Source: a bacterium (lineage in GTDB: Bacteria; Hydrothermota; UBA3073; JACQXS01). From it: a stretch of 51,778 bases of DNA. Under the pieces are notes generated by a model that was not told the DNA's origin, searched no databases, and worked only from the letters and a program-made list of their open reading frames with translations. How positions within the stretch are numbered: the stretch's first letter is position 1; each line of letters opens with the position of its first letter. A program made the position numbers and the translations under genes. The stretch spans positions 1-51,778 of the forward strand of contig JAUWHX010000022.1 of the NCBI GenBank assembly GCA_030605695.1, given 5' to 3'. Positions 1 through 7,842 of the stretch are shown piece by piece.

Positions 1-309
1 TGACTTCTCTGTTATCTTATTTATCAGGAGGTGGGTATAATCCTGGCGGTGTCCCTTTTTTGTGCGGCAACGTTTCTTGGACTTGTATTTATATACGATT
101 ATCTTCGGGTATCTGCCAAATTCAAGGATTTCTGCTTCGCACTGTGCTTTCTGAACATAAGGAGTTCCGATTGCATTTTTCTCCCCCATCAACATCAGGA
201 TTGGGAACTTAAGCTTGTCTCCTTTTTCTCCTTTAAGCTTAGGGACTTTTATCTTATCCTGTTCCTTTACTTTATACTGAAATCCAGCTATTTCTACGAT
301 TGCTTCCAT
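1..309 (-). CDS. rplU: 50S ribosomal protein L21 (3' end at or just beyond the window edge)
   Basis: Reading leftwards from the ATG at 307-309, the frame is open to position 1 and gives 103 residues starting MEAIVEIAGFQYKVKEQDKI and ending KITEKS. The N-terminal G-x-Q-Y-K-V block and the basic stretch KYKSKKRCRTKKGHRQ near residue 80 are the hallmarks of bL21, a 23S rRNA-binding protein of the large subunit. The family is usually about 100-105 residues, so the stop should lie within a few codons outside the window. AAGGAG sits upstream of the ATG, inside the end of secG, which is 1 nt away, so this is the last visible gene of a tpiA-secG-rplU transcript. rpmA would normally follow. Confidence 0.93.
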   Translation of the reverse strand, partial: MEAIVEIAGFQYKVKEQDKIKVPKLKGEKGDKLKFPILMLMGEKNAIGTPYVQKAQCEAEILEFGRYPKIIVYKYKSKKRCRTKKGHRQDYTHLLINKITEKS

Positions 310-310
310 T

Positions 311-640
311 TTATTCTCCTTCATAAGGCTGAGCAGGATAGGATTGAGCAGGAGGAGCTATCTCTCCTTCTCTCACTGCTTTCTCTATAGCAGACTCTTT
401 TCTCCTAACTGCTCTTCCTCTTGTCATAAAAGCGATACTAAAAGAAGTTACGATAAATAAAGCAAAAAGCACTACGGTTGTTTTTGTAAGGAATGGATTA
501 GCTCCTCTTCCACCAAATACCGATTGTCCGCCTCCACCACCAAATGCTGAGCCCAGTCCTCCACCTTTTTGCTGTATTAATATTATAAAAATCAGAAAAA
601 GAGAAACAATTATATGAATTGTGAGTAAAGCTCCGTACAT
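311..640 (-). CDS. secG: Preprotein translocase subunit SecG
   Basis: The 109-residue product has two hydrophobic segments (about residues 4-22 and 55-72) separated by a glycine-rich loop with a Q-Q-K-G-G-G-L-G pattern followed by GGGGGQSVFGGRG. That is the SecG layout. SecG is the small accessory subunit of the SecYEG inner-membrane channel. The C-terminus continues into a charged, proline-rich tail. The gene starts 3 nt after the tpiA stop, with AAGGAG inside the tpiA 3' end as ribosome site. The tpiA-secG pairing is common in bacteria, which supports the call. Confidence 0.95.
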   Translation of the reverse strand: MYGALLTIHIIVSLFLIFIILIQQKGGGLGSAFGGGGGQSVFGGRGANPFLTKTTVVLFALFIVTSFSIAFMTRGRAVRRKESAIEKAVREGEIAPPAQSYPAQPYEGE

Positions 641-643
641 TTT

Positions 644-1393
644 CTACACACTCCTTGCCTTTTTAATCATCTCTATGAATGAGTTTGCCTCAAGTGATGC
701 GCCTCCTACCAAAGCTCCATCTATGTCAGGTTTGCGGATAAGAGCTTCTATATTATCGGGCTTAGCACTCCCACCATACAAAATACAAAGATTAGATGCA
801 ATCTCAGGGCTATATTTCTTCTGAATCAGATCCCTTATGAACTTATGGGTTTCTTCTGCGGTCTCGGGAGTTGCGGTTTTGCCTGTTCCAATTGCCCATA
901 TTGGTTCATAAGCCAAGACTATCTTAGAAAAATCTATGCCATCAAGTTCGTTAATCTCATATTCAATCACTTTGTTCGTTTCTCCTTTTTCTCTTTGCTC
1001 AAGGGTCTCCCCGACACATACAATTGGAATAAGATTCCACTCAATTGCTGATTTTACCTTGCGATTTATAAGCTCATCTTTCTCCTGGAAATACTTTCTT
1101 CGCTCCGAATGTCCTACAATCACATACTTACACCCAACATCAACAATAAACGCTGGTGATGTTTCCCCAGTATATGCGCCCTTGGGTTCATACCACATAT
1201 TCTGGGCTCCTAAACTTATATTTGTTTCTTTTATTATCTTGTAAGTCTCGGAAAGAGCAGTAAATGGGGGGAAAATAGCAATGTCTATCTCCTTTATATC
1301 TTTTAATTCAGCTACAAGTTTATTTACAAGTTCGCAGGCTTCCTTAATTGTTTTATTCATTTTCCAGTTTCCTGCAATAAGATAGCGTCTCAT
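644..1393 (-). CDS. tpiA: Triose-phosphate isomerase
   Basis: This 249-residue TIM-barrel enzyme interconverts glyceraldehyde 3-phosphate and dihydroxyacetone phosphate in glycolysis and gluconeogenesis. All catalytic residues are present: Lys11 (N-W-K-M-N), electrophile His95 in V-G-H-S-E-R-R, base Glu163 in A-Y-E-P-I-W-A-I-G-T-G, followed by phosphate loop 6 (residues 171-179). Length is normal. The ATG at 1391-1393 has no Shine-Dalgarno sequence, and a consensus promoter lies only 8 nt upstream, so the transcript is probably leaderless. It is the first gene of the tpiA-secG-rplU transcript. Confidence 0.98.
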   Translation of the reverse strand: MRRYLIAGNWKMNKTIKEACELVNKLVAELKDIKEIDIAIFPPFTALSETYKIIKETNISLGAQNMWYEPKGAYTGETSPAFIVDVGCKYVIVGHSERRKYFQEKDELINRKVKSAIEWNLIPIVCVGETLEQREKGETNKVIEYEINELDGIDFSKIVLAYEPIWAIGTGKTATPETAEETHKFIRDLIQKKYSPEIASNLCILYGGSAKPDNIEALIRKPDIDGALVGGASLEANSFIEMIKKARSV

Positions 1394-1401
1394 TTGGTTC
1401 T

Positions 1402-1429
1402 ATTATATTTTAGATTTCAACCCTGTCAA
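1402..1429 (-). promoter_or_regulatory. Sigma70-type promoter of tpiA
   Basis: On the minus strand a perfect TTGACA (1424-1429) is followed after 16 nt by a perfect TATAAT (1402-1407). Only 8 nt separate the -10 box from the tpiA ATG, so transcription should start at or within about 3 nt of the start codon. Confidence 0.85.
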
Positions 1430-1512
1430 GAATAAAATAAAAAAGTTGTGTACTTGTCCAGAAATAGATTTTTAGAGTGAAGAAAAAAATTGCTTTTTCT
1501 CTCACAAACACA

Positions 1513-2553
1513 TTAGAAATTAGTTATTTCTTTTATGTTTAGATATTCTTTCATGAGTTGTTCCAATAAGTTTATCTTTTCGGTATCGTTCTTTGTTAAT
1601 AGTGGGTCCATGTCGTCAATTTGTTTTGCTGTCTGGTATGTGTCGAATCGCACAAGGAGCAATGGAACATTACATTCAGATGCTTTTGAAATAATATTTG
1701 ATGGTGGCAAAATGTTGTTTGTAAGAATAATACCAACAGCATTGGTTTCTAAAGCAGCAAGTATCATATCAGTTCTATCACCGGAGGTAATAATGAGTTT
1801 GTTCTCTTTCTTGAAAAGAGGATTTCGGAGTGCAATATTAGCAGACATAGCGCCGACAAAAATATTCTTTGCAAAACGATTTACCCCTTTTTCTCCTGCA
1901 ATGACTTTTGCAAATAGTCGCTCACCCAAATAACTAACAGAAGGGTATGTCAGCTCTGTTTTATATGGGATAATACCAAGAACATTTATACCCATCTTAG
2001 TTATTGTATCCAGGTATATGTCTTTGAAATCTTCTATGCTGTGTACTTTGTTTATAACTACCCCTTTGAATTTTATGTCTCTCATATCAACATATTTTTC
2101 GAGGAATGTGATATTATCCACAATAGAGTTTTCATCTCCACTAATAATAGTTAACAATTCGCCATCTATATGCTTTGCTACAGATATTGCATCAAGATAC
2201 ACAGAAACGCCATGTTTTAAGTCCTCTCCTGCTTCAACAAACAATATGTCTTTATTCTTGCTTGTATTAGATGCTATTTCAACAAGCTTTTCTTTTATGC
2301 TTTCCTGATTATACATATATCTAAGTTTAGAATGGTCAAAGCCTATGCTCATATCCTCTGGATTTTCTTTCAAGCTGAAAATATTTGTTATCAAAGCAGA
2401 GTCATAATCCCAGGGTCTCTTTTTACGATAGAACAATCTATCTCCAATGGGTTTTGTATATCCGAAATTTTTCCCTAATATTTTCGCTATACCTATGATT
2501 ATGCTGGTCTTACCTGCTCCTTTATCCATAGAACTTATTATTAACTTTTTCAT
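1513..2553 (-). CDS. DRTGG-domain protein with P-loop ATPase domain (phosphotransacetylase N-terminal-like)
   Basis: The 346-residue protein begins MKKLIISSMDKGAGKTSII, a Walker-A variant typical of the dethiobiotin synthetase/cobyrinate synthase-like P-loop domain (AAA_26). The second half (about residues 205-320) carries S-G-D-R-T-D-M-I-L-A-A-L, the signature of the DRTGG domain. This pair of domains forms the regulatory N-terminal half of long phosphotransacetylases and also occurs alone beside acyl-CoA synthetase genes. No phosphotransacetylase catalytic domain follows. The ATG comes directly after the stop of the ADP-forming synthetase gene with GGAGG as ribosome site, so it is the last gene of the acyl-CoA operon. 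A regulatory or sensor role is inferred; the ligand cannot be read from sequence. Confidence 0.82.
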   Translation of the reverse strand: MKKLIISSMDKGAGKTSIIIGIAKILGKNFGYTKPIGDRLFYRKKRPWDYDSALITNIFSLKENPEDMSIGFDHSKLRYMYNQESIKEKLVEIASNTSKNKDILFVEAGEDLKHGVSVYLDAISVAKHIDGELLTIISGDENSIVDNITFLEKYVDMRDIKFKGVVINKVHSIEDFKDIYLDTITKMGINVLGIIPYKTELTYPSVSYLGERLFAKVIAGEKGVNRFAKNIFVGAMSANIALRNPLFKKENKLIITSGDRTDMILAALETNAVGIILTNNILPPSNIISKASECNVPLLLVRFDTYQTAKQIDDMDPLLTKNDTEKINLLEQLMKEYLNIKEITNF

Positions 2554-4677
2554 TTATACCTCCTCAGGTTTTGAAAGCAAGATTCTTACATCCAAAGCTT
2601 TTACTCCTTCACCACAGTTATATACTACAAGAGGATTAACTTCAATATCAGAAATGTCCTTGCATTTTTGCAAGATTGCACCAACCTTAATTACTGTATC
2701 TACAACAACATCAATGTCTTTCTTCTTTTCTCCTCTTACTCCTAATAGCAGAGGATAAGATTGTAATTCACTTATCATCTTCATTGTCTCTTTTGGACCA
2801 ACCGGAAACGACCTGAATACGATATCTTTCATAACCTCCACATATATTCCGCCGAGTCCAAACATAACAATTGGACCAAAAGACGGGTCCCTTCTCGCAC
2901 CAACAATTGTTTCAATGCCAGATTGCATCATCTCAGAAACTTCCATTCCTTGAATTAAAGCATTTGGTTTATTTGTTCTACAATTGTAAAGTATAGCTTC
3001 ATAAGCATCAATTACTTCAGCCTTGTTTTCCAGATCCAAAGCAACTCCTTCAACATCACTTTTATGCACGATATCTTTTGACACAACCTTCATTACTACT
3101 GGATAACCAATTTCTTCTGCATATTTTATAGCTTCACTAATATTATGTGCCACATAACTTTTTGGAATAGGGATTCCTACAGCTTTCATTATATCCTGTG
3201 CTTCATATGAAAGTAGAAAATATCTATTATCTTTTCTTGCCTGTTTTATAATTCTCTCAATAGAGTGAATATCTGTATCAATTTCCTTAATAATATCCGT
3301 CGGAGAAATTTTATTACGATAATGAGAATATAGAGCAGACAAACATGATACAGCCTTATAAGTATCAGAAAATATGGGAATGTTATATTCTCTGAGATTG
3401 ATTATACAACTTTCTACTTTATCTCCTCCGAAGATTGAGAATACAATAGGTTTTTTTATTTTATAATCGTCATATTGTTTTTTTACAATCCCCTTAAATG
3501 CCTCAGCATTAAAAAAAGTGGTTTCACATCCCAGACATATAACCGAATGGATATTACGATTTTTGAGGGCAGCACCGAGTGCCTTATCGTAATCAACAAG
3601 TGAAGCTTGACCAGTGAGGTCTACAGGATTTCTGATGGAACCAAATGTCGGAGTTACCTCTGAGAATGTTTTTTTCAGAGTCTGAATATCATCATAAAGA
3701 TTGACATTGTATTTTTCGCAAGCATCAGCACCAAGGACACCTATGCCTCCTCCATTTGTTATTATAACAGAATTTTCTCCTTTTGGAACAGGAGAATTAA
3801 CAAGAAATTTGCACCATTCAAGAGCTTCTTGAATATTTTCTGCCCTGATAACGCCACACTGTCTTATAATAGCATCAAAAACTTTATCTGCACCTGCTAA
3901 TGAGCCAGTATGGGATGCGGCTGCTATCGCTCCTCTTTTTGAGCGACCTGATTTAATTACGATTACAGGCTTCTTTTTTGTAGCCATTTTAAGAATTCTT
4001 GCTAACTTTTCTCCACCTCTTATTCCCTCAATGTATAGCAAAATAATTTTCGTTTCTTTATGCGAAATTAGATATTCTAATAGGTCAGCTTCGTCGATAT
4101 CAGCTTTGTTGCCGACTGATACGATGGCAGAGATTCCGATATGTTCAACTTTTGTTTTTCCTATCATTGCTATACCAATAGCTCCACTCTGAGTTATAAT
4201 AGCAACATTCCCAGTTTCTATTTCCTTTGGACCAAAAGTAGCATTTAACGAAACCGAGGATGAATAAATGCCAACAATATTTGGGCCTAAAATGCGCATT
4301 CCATGTTCACGGGCATAAGATGCGATTTTTCTTTCTTCTGCAGTATTGCCTATTTCTGAAAATCCTGATGTAATTATTACAAGAAACTTAACACCTTTAT
4401 GAGCACAGCTCTTAACAGCCTTAAATACAATTTTTGCAGGTATTGCTATACATGCTATATCTACTATATCATCAATTTCTTCAACACTCTTATACACAGA
4501 ATGTCCAAGTATTTCACCACCTTTTGGATTTACTGGATATACTTTACCGATATAATTTCCTGACAGGATATTTTCTATAATCGTATACCCCAATTTCATT
4601 GTATCTTGTGATGCACCTATAATTGCGATACTTCTTGGCTCAAAAAGATATTTTATATTAGGACATCTGCTTTTCAT
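2554..4677 (-). CDS. ADP-forming acetyl/acyl-CoA synthetase, fused alpha and beta subunits
   Basis: The 707-residue protein joins an N-terminal CoA-binding Rossmann domain (about 10-130), a succinyl-CoA-synthetase-like flavodoxin domain and a C-terminal ATP-grasp domain (about 480-705, with the K-S-D-V-E-G-V segment). The phosphohistidine is His256 in A-S-H-T-G-S-L-A-G. Enzymes of this class make ATP from acyl-CoA, ADP and phosphate and release the free acid, a typical energy step of fermenting anaerobes. The start overlaps the upstream CoA-transferase gene by 4 nt, and the DRTGG gene follows at once. The substrate range (acetate or longer or branched acids) cannot be read from sequence. Unlike the Pat-type protein acetyltransferase, it has no GNAT tail. 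Confidence 0.9.
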   Translation of the reverse strand: MKSRCPNIKYLFEPRSIAIIGASQDTMKLGYTIIENILSGNYIGKVYPVNPKGGEILGHSVYKSVEEIDDIVDIACIAIPAKIVFKAVKSCAHKGVKFLVIITSGFSEIGNTAEERKIASYAREHGMRILGPNIVGIYSSSVSLNATFGPKEIETGNVAIITQSGAIGIAMIGKTKVEHIGISAIVSVGNKADIDEADLLEYLISHKETKIILLYIEGIRGGEKLARILKMATKKKPVIVIKSGRSKRGAIAAASHTGSLAGADKVFDAIIRQCGVIRAENIQEALEWCKFLVNSPVPKGENSVIITNGGGIGVLGADACEKYNVNLYDDIQTLKKTFSEVTPTFGSIRNPVDLTGQASLVDYDKALGAALKNRNIHSVICLGCETTFFNAEAFKGIVKKQYDDYKIKKPIVFSIFGGDKVESCIINLREYNIPIFSDTYKAVSCLSALYSHYRNKISPTDIIKEIDTDIHSIERIIKQARKDNRYFLLSYEAQDIMKAVGIPIPKSYVAHNISEAIKYAEEIGYPVVMKVVSKDIVHKSDVEGVALDLENKAEVIDAYEAILYNCRTNKPNALIQGMEVSEMMQSGIETIVGARRDPSFGPIVMFGLGGIYVEVMKDIVFRSFPVGPKETMKMISELQSYPLLLGVRGEKKKDIDVVVDTVIKVGAILQKCKDISDIEVNPLVVYNCGEGVKALDVRILLSKPEEV

Positions 4678-6581
4678 CTCATTGATGTCTCTCTAAAAGC
4701 CATCCTCATTTCATATACTCCTCTCTCGCGTCTTTTATCAACATCAAATCCCATTTCTTCAAATAGATGAAGCATAGGCTCGTTCTCCGCAAGCACTTCC
4801 GCGGTAAACCCAAGAAGTCCCTGCTTCTTTGCCAGATAGGTTAGATAAGAAAGTAATTCTTTACCTATTCCCTTGTTTTGGTAATTATCCCTTACCACGA
4901 ACGCAGCTTCTGCAGTATGTGTAGTCTCATTTATTCCATATTGTCCTACTCCCACAATTTTTTCTTTTTCTTCCTCTTTTACTGTGGCAAGAATTGTCAT
5001 TTCTTTAGTATAGTCAATGACCACAAATTCCTGCAGGCGTTCGTGTGGCATATCTTTCCGCATAGAGATAAATCTACGATATAGACTATTATCTGAGAGT
5101 GAATAAAAAAAGTCTTTTAATAACGGTTCGTCACTTATTTTTACAGGTCTCAAAAATATTTTAAACCCAGTTTTTGTTGTCCTGTATGTCTCCAGAGTCT
5201 CAGGATATTTCCCTCTCTTTCCAGGTATGAATGCTTGGTCTTTGTATATTAGATTTAATTTTTTTGCCTCTTCTATGAGCCAGGACCTGAATTTTGGGTG
5301 AGCTATTGCTATTAAATCCATTGTTCGCTCTCTGATATTTTTCCCATGTAGGTATGCTATGCCGTATTCTGTTACCACATAATGAATATCTCCCCTGCCT
5401 AAAGTTACACCTGCTCCTTCATCAATAAATGGGACTATTCGTGAGACCTTACCACCTTTGGCTGTTGATTGAAAAACGAGTATTGTTTTTCCTCCGGGTG
5501 CCAAAATTGCACCTCGCATAAAATCTGCGCTTCCACCAATTCCGCTATAGAAAGTCTTTCCTATAGACTCTGTTGTTGCTTGACCTGTAAGGTCTATCTG
5601 TAAGGCACTGTTTATTGCAACCATATTTTTGTTCATTGCTATTACGAGTGGATTGTTGGTATAATCTACTGTCCTAAATTCTATAGTTGGGTTGTCATGA
5701 AGATAATCATATGTTTCCTTTTTGCCCATACAGAAAGTCGCTACTGTTTTCCCGCGGGCAATGCTTTTTTGTGTGTTATCAATAACACCTTTTCTTATCA
5801 ATTCTACAATACCATCTGTTAATAACTCTGTATGTACGCCAAGGTGCTTTTTGTCATGAAGATTGGATAGTATTGCATCTGGTATGCTTCCATAGCCAAC
5901 TTGAATAGTGTCTCCGTTCTCAATAATACGTGCAACATATTTCCCAATTTGTTGAGCAATTTCGTCAGGTGCTTTTGTGGAGTACTCTAATACCGGTTCG
6001 TTATGAGGTATAATGAAATCCACATCATTTATGTGTATAAAGGTATCTCCATGCACACGAGGCATATTGGAATTAATTTGAGTTATAACTAATGAAGCGC
6101 TTTCTACTGCAGATTTAGTAATATCAGTACTTATACCCAAACTCATATAGTTATGTTCATCCGGTAGTGAGGTCTGTATAAGTGCTACATCAATAGGCAC
6201 GAGTTTGCGATAGAACAAATCGGGAATCTGTGACAAAAATACTGGTGTATAATCTGCCGTCCCTTTATTTATTGCTTTTCTGGTATTCGTTGCAATGAAA
6301 AAGGAATTATGCCTGAAATTAGACTTGAATTTTTCCTCAGCGTAGGGTGCAAGTCCCAGTGTCCATACATGAAATACTTCAGCATCAAAAATTGCGGTCG
6401 GATGAGATTCAACATAATTTATAAGAGCACTAACAAGATACTGAGGCTCTCCACAAGCTGTACTGATAAATATTCTATTACCTCTGTGGATATAGCTGAA
6501 TACTCTGTCCTCTGATGCAAATTTTTCTGGATATGTCTTCTTTATCTTGTCAAGTTTCCTATTTTCCTTATCTAATTTCAT
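4674..6581 (-). CDS. Acetyl-CoA hydrolase/transferase family protein fused to a GNAT acetyltransferase domain
   Basis: Residues 1 to about 460 match the acetyl-CoA hydrolase/4-hydroxybutyrate CoA-transferase family: the G-V-H-T-E-L-L-T-D-G segment supplies the glutamate expected to form the CoA thioester, and S-G-I-G-G-S-A-D-F-M-R-G follows. From about residue 480 to the end (635) there is a GNAT domain with the acetyl-CoA loop Y-Q-N-K-G-I-G-K-E-L-L. Such fusions are known in other anaerobes. The gene overlaps the ADP-forming synthetase gene by 4 nt, so the two products probably act on the same acyl-CoA pool. The GNAT part may acetylate a partner protein; that is inference. A strong promoter lies about 100 nt upstream, with a palindrome in the leader. 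Confidence 0.88.
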   Translation of the reverse strand: MKLDKENRKLDKIKKTYPEKFASEDRVFSYIHRGNRIFISTACGEPQYLVSALINYVESHPTAIFDAEVFHVWTLGLAPYAEEKFKSNFRHNSFFIATNTRKAINKGTADYTPVFLSQIPDLFYRKLVPIDVALIQTSLPDEHNYMSLGISTDITKSAVESASLVITQINSNMPRVHGDTFIHINDVDFIIPHNEPVLEYSTKAPDEIAQQIGKYVARIIENGDTIQVGYGSIPDAILSNLHDKKHLGVHTELLTDGIVELIRKGVIDNTQKSIARGKTVATFCMGKKETYDYLHDNPTIEFRTVDYTNNPLVIAMNKNMVAINSALQIDLTGQATTESIGKTFYSGIGGSADFMRGAILAPGGKTILVFQSTAKGGKVSRIVPFIDEGAGVTLGRGDIHYVVTEYGIAYLHGKNIRERTMDLIAIAHPKFRSWLIEEAKKLNLIYKDQAFIPGKRGKYPETLETYRTTKTGFKIFLRPVKISDEPLLKDFFYSLSDNSLYRRFISMRKDMPHERLQEFVVIDYTKEMTILATVKEEEKEKIVGVGQYGINETTHTAEAAFVVRDNYQNKGIGKELLSYLTYLAKKQGLLGFTAEVLAENEPMLHLFEEMGFDVDKRRERGVYEMRMAFRETSMR

Positions 6582-6640
6582 TTTTTGCCCTCTTGTTAGA
6601 TTTTAGTGCACAACTTTACTAACTCATTCATACTGAATTT

Positions 6641-6662
6641 CAGATATAGATTTCTATTTCTG
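6641..6662. repeat. 22-bp imperfect palindrome in the acyl-CoA operon leader
   Basis: CAGATATAGA-TT-TCTATTTCTG is an inverted repeat with a single mismatched pair. It lies between the promoter and the start codon of the CoA-transferase gene, about +14 to +35, where an operator or leader hairpin could act. The 10-base half-site CAGAAATAGA recurs at 1459-1468, just past the end of the same operon. Confidence 0.5.
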
Positions 6663-6682
6663 GAACTTTACTGTCTGTGTGT

Positions 6683-6711
6683 TATATACACCATTTTTAT
6701 CAGGAAGTCAA
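6683..6711 (-). promoter_or_regulatory. Promoter of the acyl-CoA operon
   Basis: On the minus strand TTGACT (6706-6711) is separated by 17 nt from TATATA (6683-6688). The start codon of the CoA-transferase/GNAT gene is about 100 nt downstream, leaving a leader that contains the palindrome at 6641-6662. Confidence 0.7.
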
Positions 6712-6765
6712 CTAAAAAATTGTTTGCTAACTCAAAAATTATACTTTCAAGTATGTAACAAAATT

Positions 6766-7827
6766 CTATCTGGGGATTTGGAATGGGACAGGCACGAAAG
6801 CAATAATAAATATAAATAGAGAAATATAGCCAATGATTTTATGCGGTGTATCAAGTGGAGTAATATCATTTAGGGGAGGAGGATGCTTGATTCCAATAAA
6901 CAAGAGGATAAGCATAGCCCAGAAAATCCATCCAGCCCAGTAAATTCCGAGGAATACCATTATTCCAATTAATGGCCAAGCAATAAATTTAGATTTCTTC
7001 CCGAGTAATGCATAGCTGATATGTCCTCCATCAAGCTGTCCCACTGGAATAAGATTCAAAGCAGTAATGAACATTCCGACCCATCCAGCAAATGCTACCG
7101 GATGAAGAGATAAATCGTAACCCGTAGGAGGAGTTTTGGTAAATAATTCAGTGAGAGTCCAGAATATGAGAGAATTGCCAAGTAAGATTCGATGAGCTTC
7201 TGCTTCACCGATGAGAAGATGGAAGCTTGATAATCGTAGTCCGATAATAGCAATTGGGATAGCAAGTATGAAACCAATAATAGGTCCGGCTGCCCCTACT
7301 TCAATCAATCCCTTTTTATCTTGTATAGGAGCTTTGATTTTTATAACTGCACCAAATGTTCCAATCGGAAAAGGTGGTGGGGCAGGAAGAAAATATGGGA
7401 GAGTAGCTCGGATACCTCTTCGTTTACAGGCAAAATAATGTCCGAGTTCATGCGAGCCAAGTATAAGAAGGAGAGCAAGAGAAAAAGGAATTCCAAGAAC
7501 TAAATCTTTTGGAGTATTAAATGGGTTGGCACCCGAGAGGAAACTCCCGGCAATGATAGTTGTCAAGACAGTAGCAGCGAAGAGAGCAAAGTTTATCCAG
7601 GGTTTTGCAGCTTTTTGTTTGGGAATCTCTCTTATCTGGAGTTCCACTTTCTCATTTTTTCCTCTGAGTATCGGAAGAAGGTTCAACGGCTTAAGTCTTG
7701 AGGCAATTGTTTTAAATGCCTGCTCTGAACTCATAAGTAAAGTTCCACGAATTACAGGAATTCCTTTTTGGTCAAAGAGTTCTTCTATCGTAATGCAGTC
7801 CGATACAAGGGCTTCAATATCACTCAT
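6766..7827 (-). CDS. Site-2-protease-like membrane metalloprotease (M50 family)
   Basis: The 353-residue integral membrane protein has the zinc motif H-E-L-G-H at residues 126-130 in a hydrophobic helix and the third ligand in N-L-I-P-V-G-Q-L-D-G-G (Asp266). Both are diagnostic of M50 intramembrane proteases. The segment F-L-P-A-P-P-P-F-P-I-G-T-F-G-A and the soluble N-terminal region of about 75 residues resemble the EGY/plant-plastid-like branch rather than RseP, and there is no PDZ domain. At least six hydrophobic segments are visible. The ATG lies 15 nt after the stop of the sugar-dehydratase gene, so the two are probably co-transcribed. The substrate is unknown. Confidence 0.9.
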   Translation of the reverse strand: MSDIEALVSDCITIEELFDQKGIPVIRGTLLMSSEQAFKTIASRLKPLNLLPILRGKNEKVELQIREIPKQKAAKPWINFALFAATVLTTIIAGSFLSGANPFNTPKDLVLGIPFSLALLLILGSHELGHYFACKRRGIRATLPYFLPAPPPFPIGTFGAVIKIKAPIQDKKGLIEVGAAGPIIGFILAIPIAIIGLRLSSFHLLIGEAEAHRILLGNSLIFWTLTELFTKTPPTGYDLSLHPVAFAGWVGMFITALNLIPVGQLDGGHISYALLGKKSKFIAWPLIGIMVFLGIYWAGWIFWAMLILLFIGIKHPPPLNDITPLDTPHKIIGYISLFIFIIAFVPVPFQIPR

Positions 7828-7842
7828 TCCATTTATAAATTA

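Noticed and set aside
1430-1512. Terminator after the acyl-CoA operon
   Set aside because: A weak hairpin with A/T runs can be drawn, but its stem has mismatches and no U tract follows it on the minus strand.
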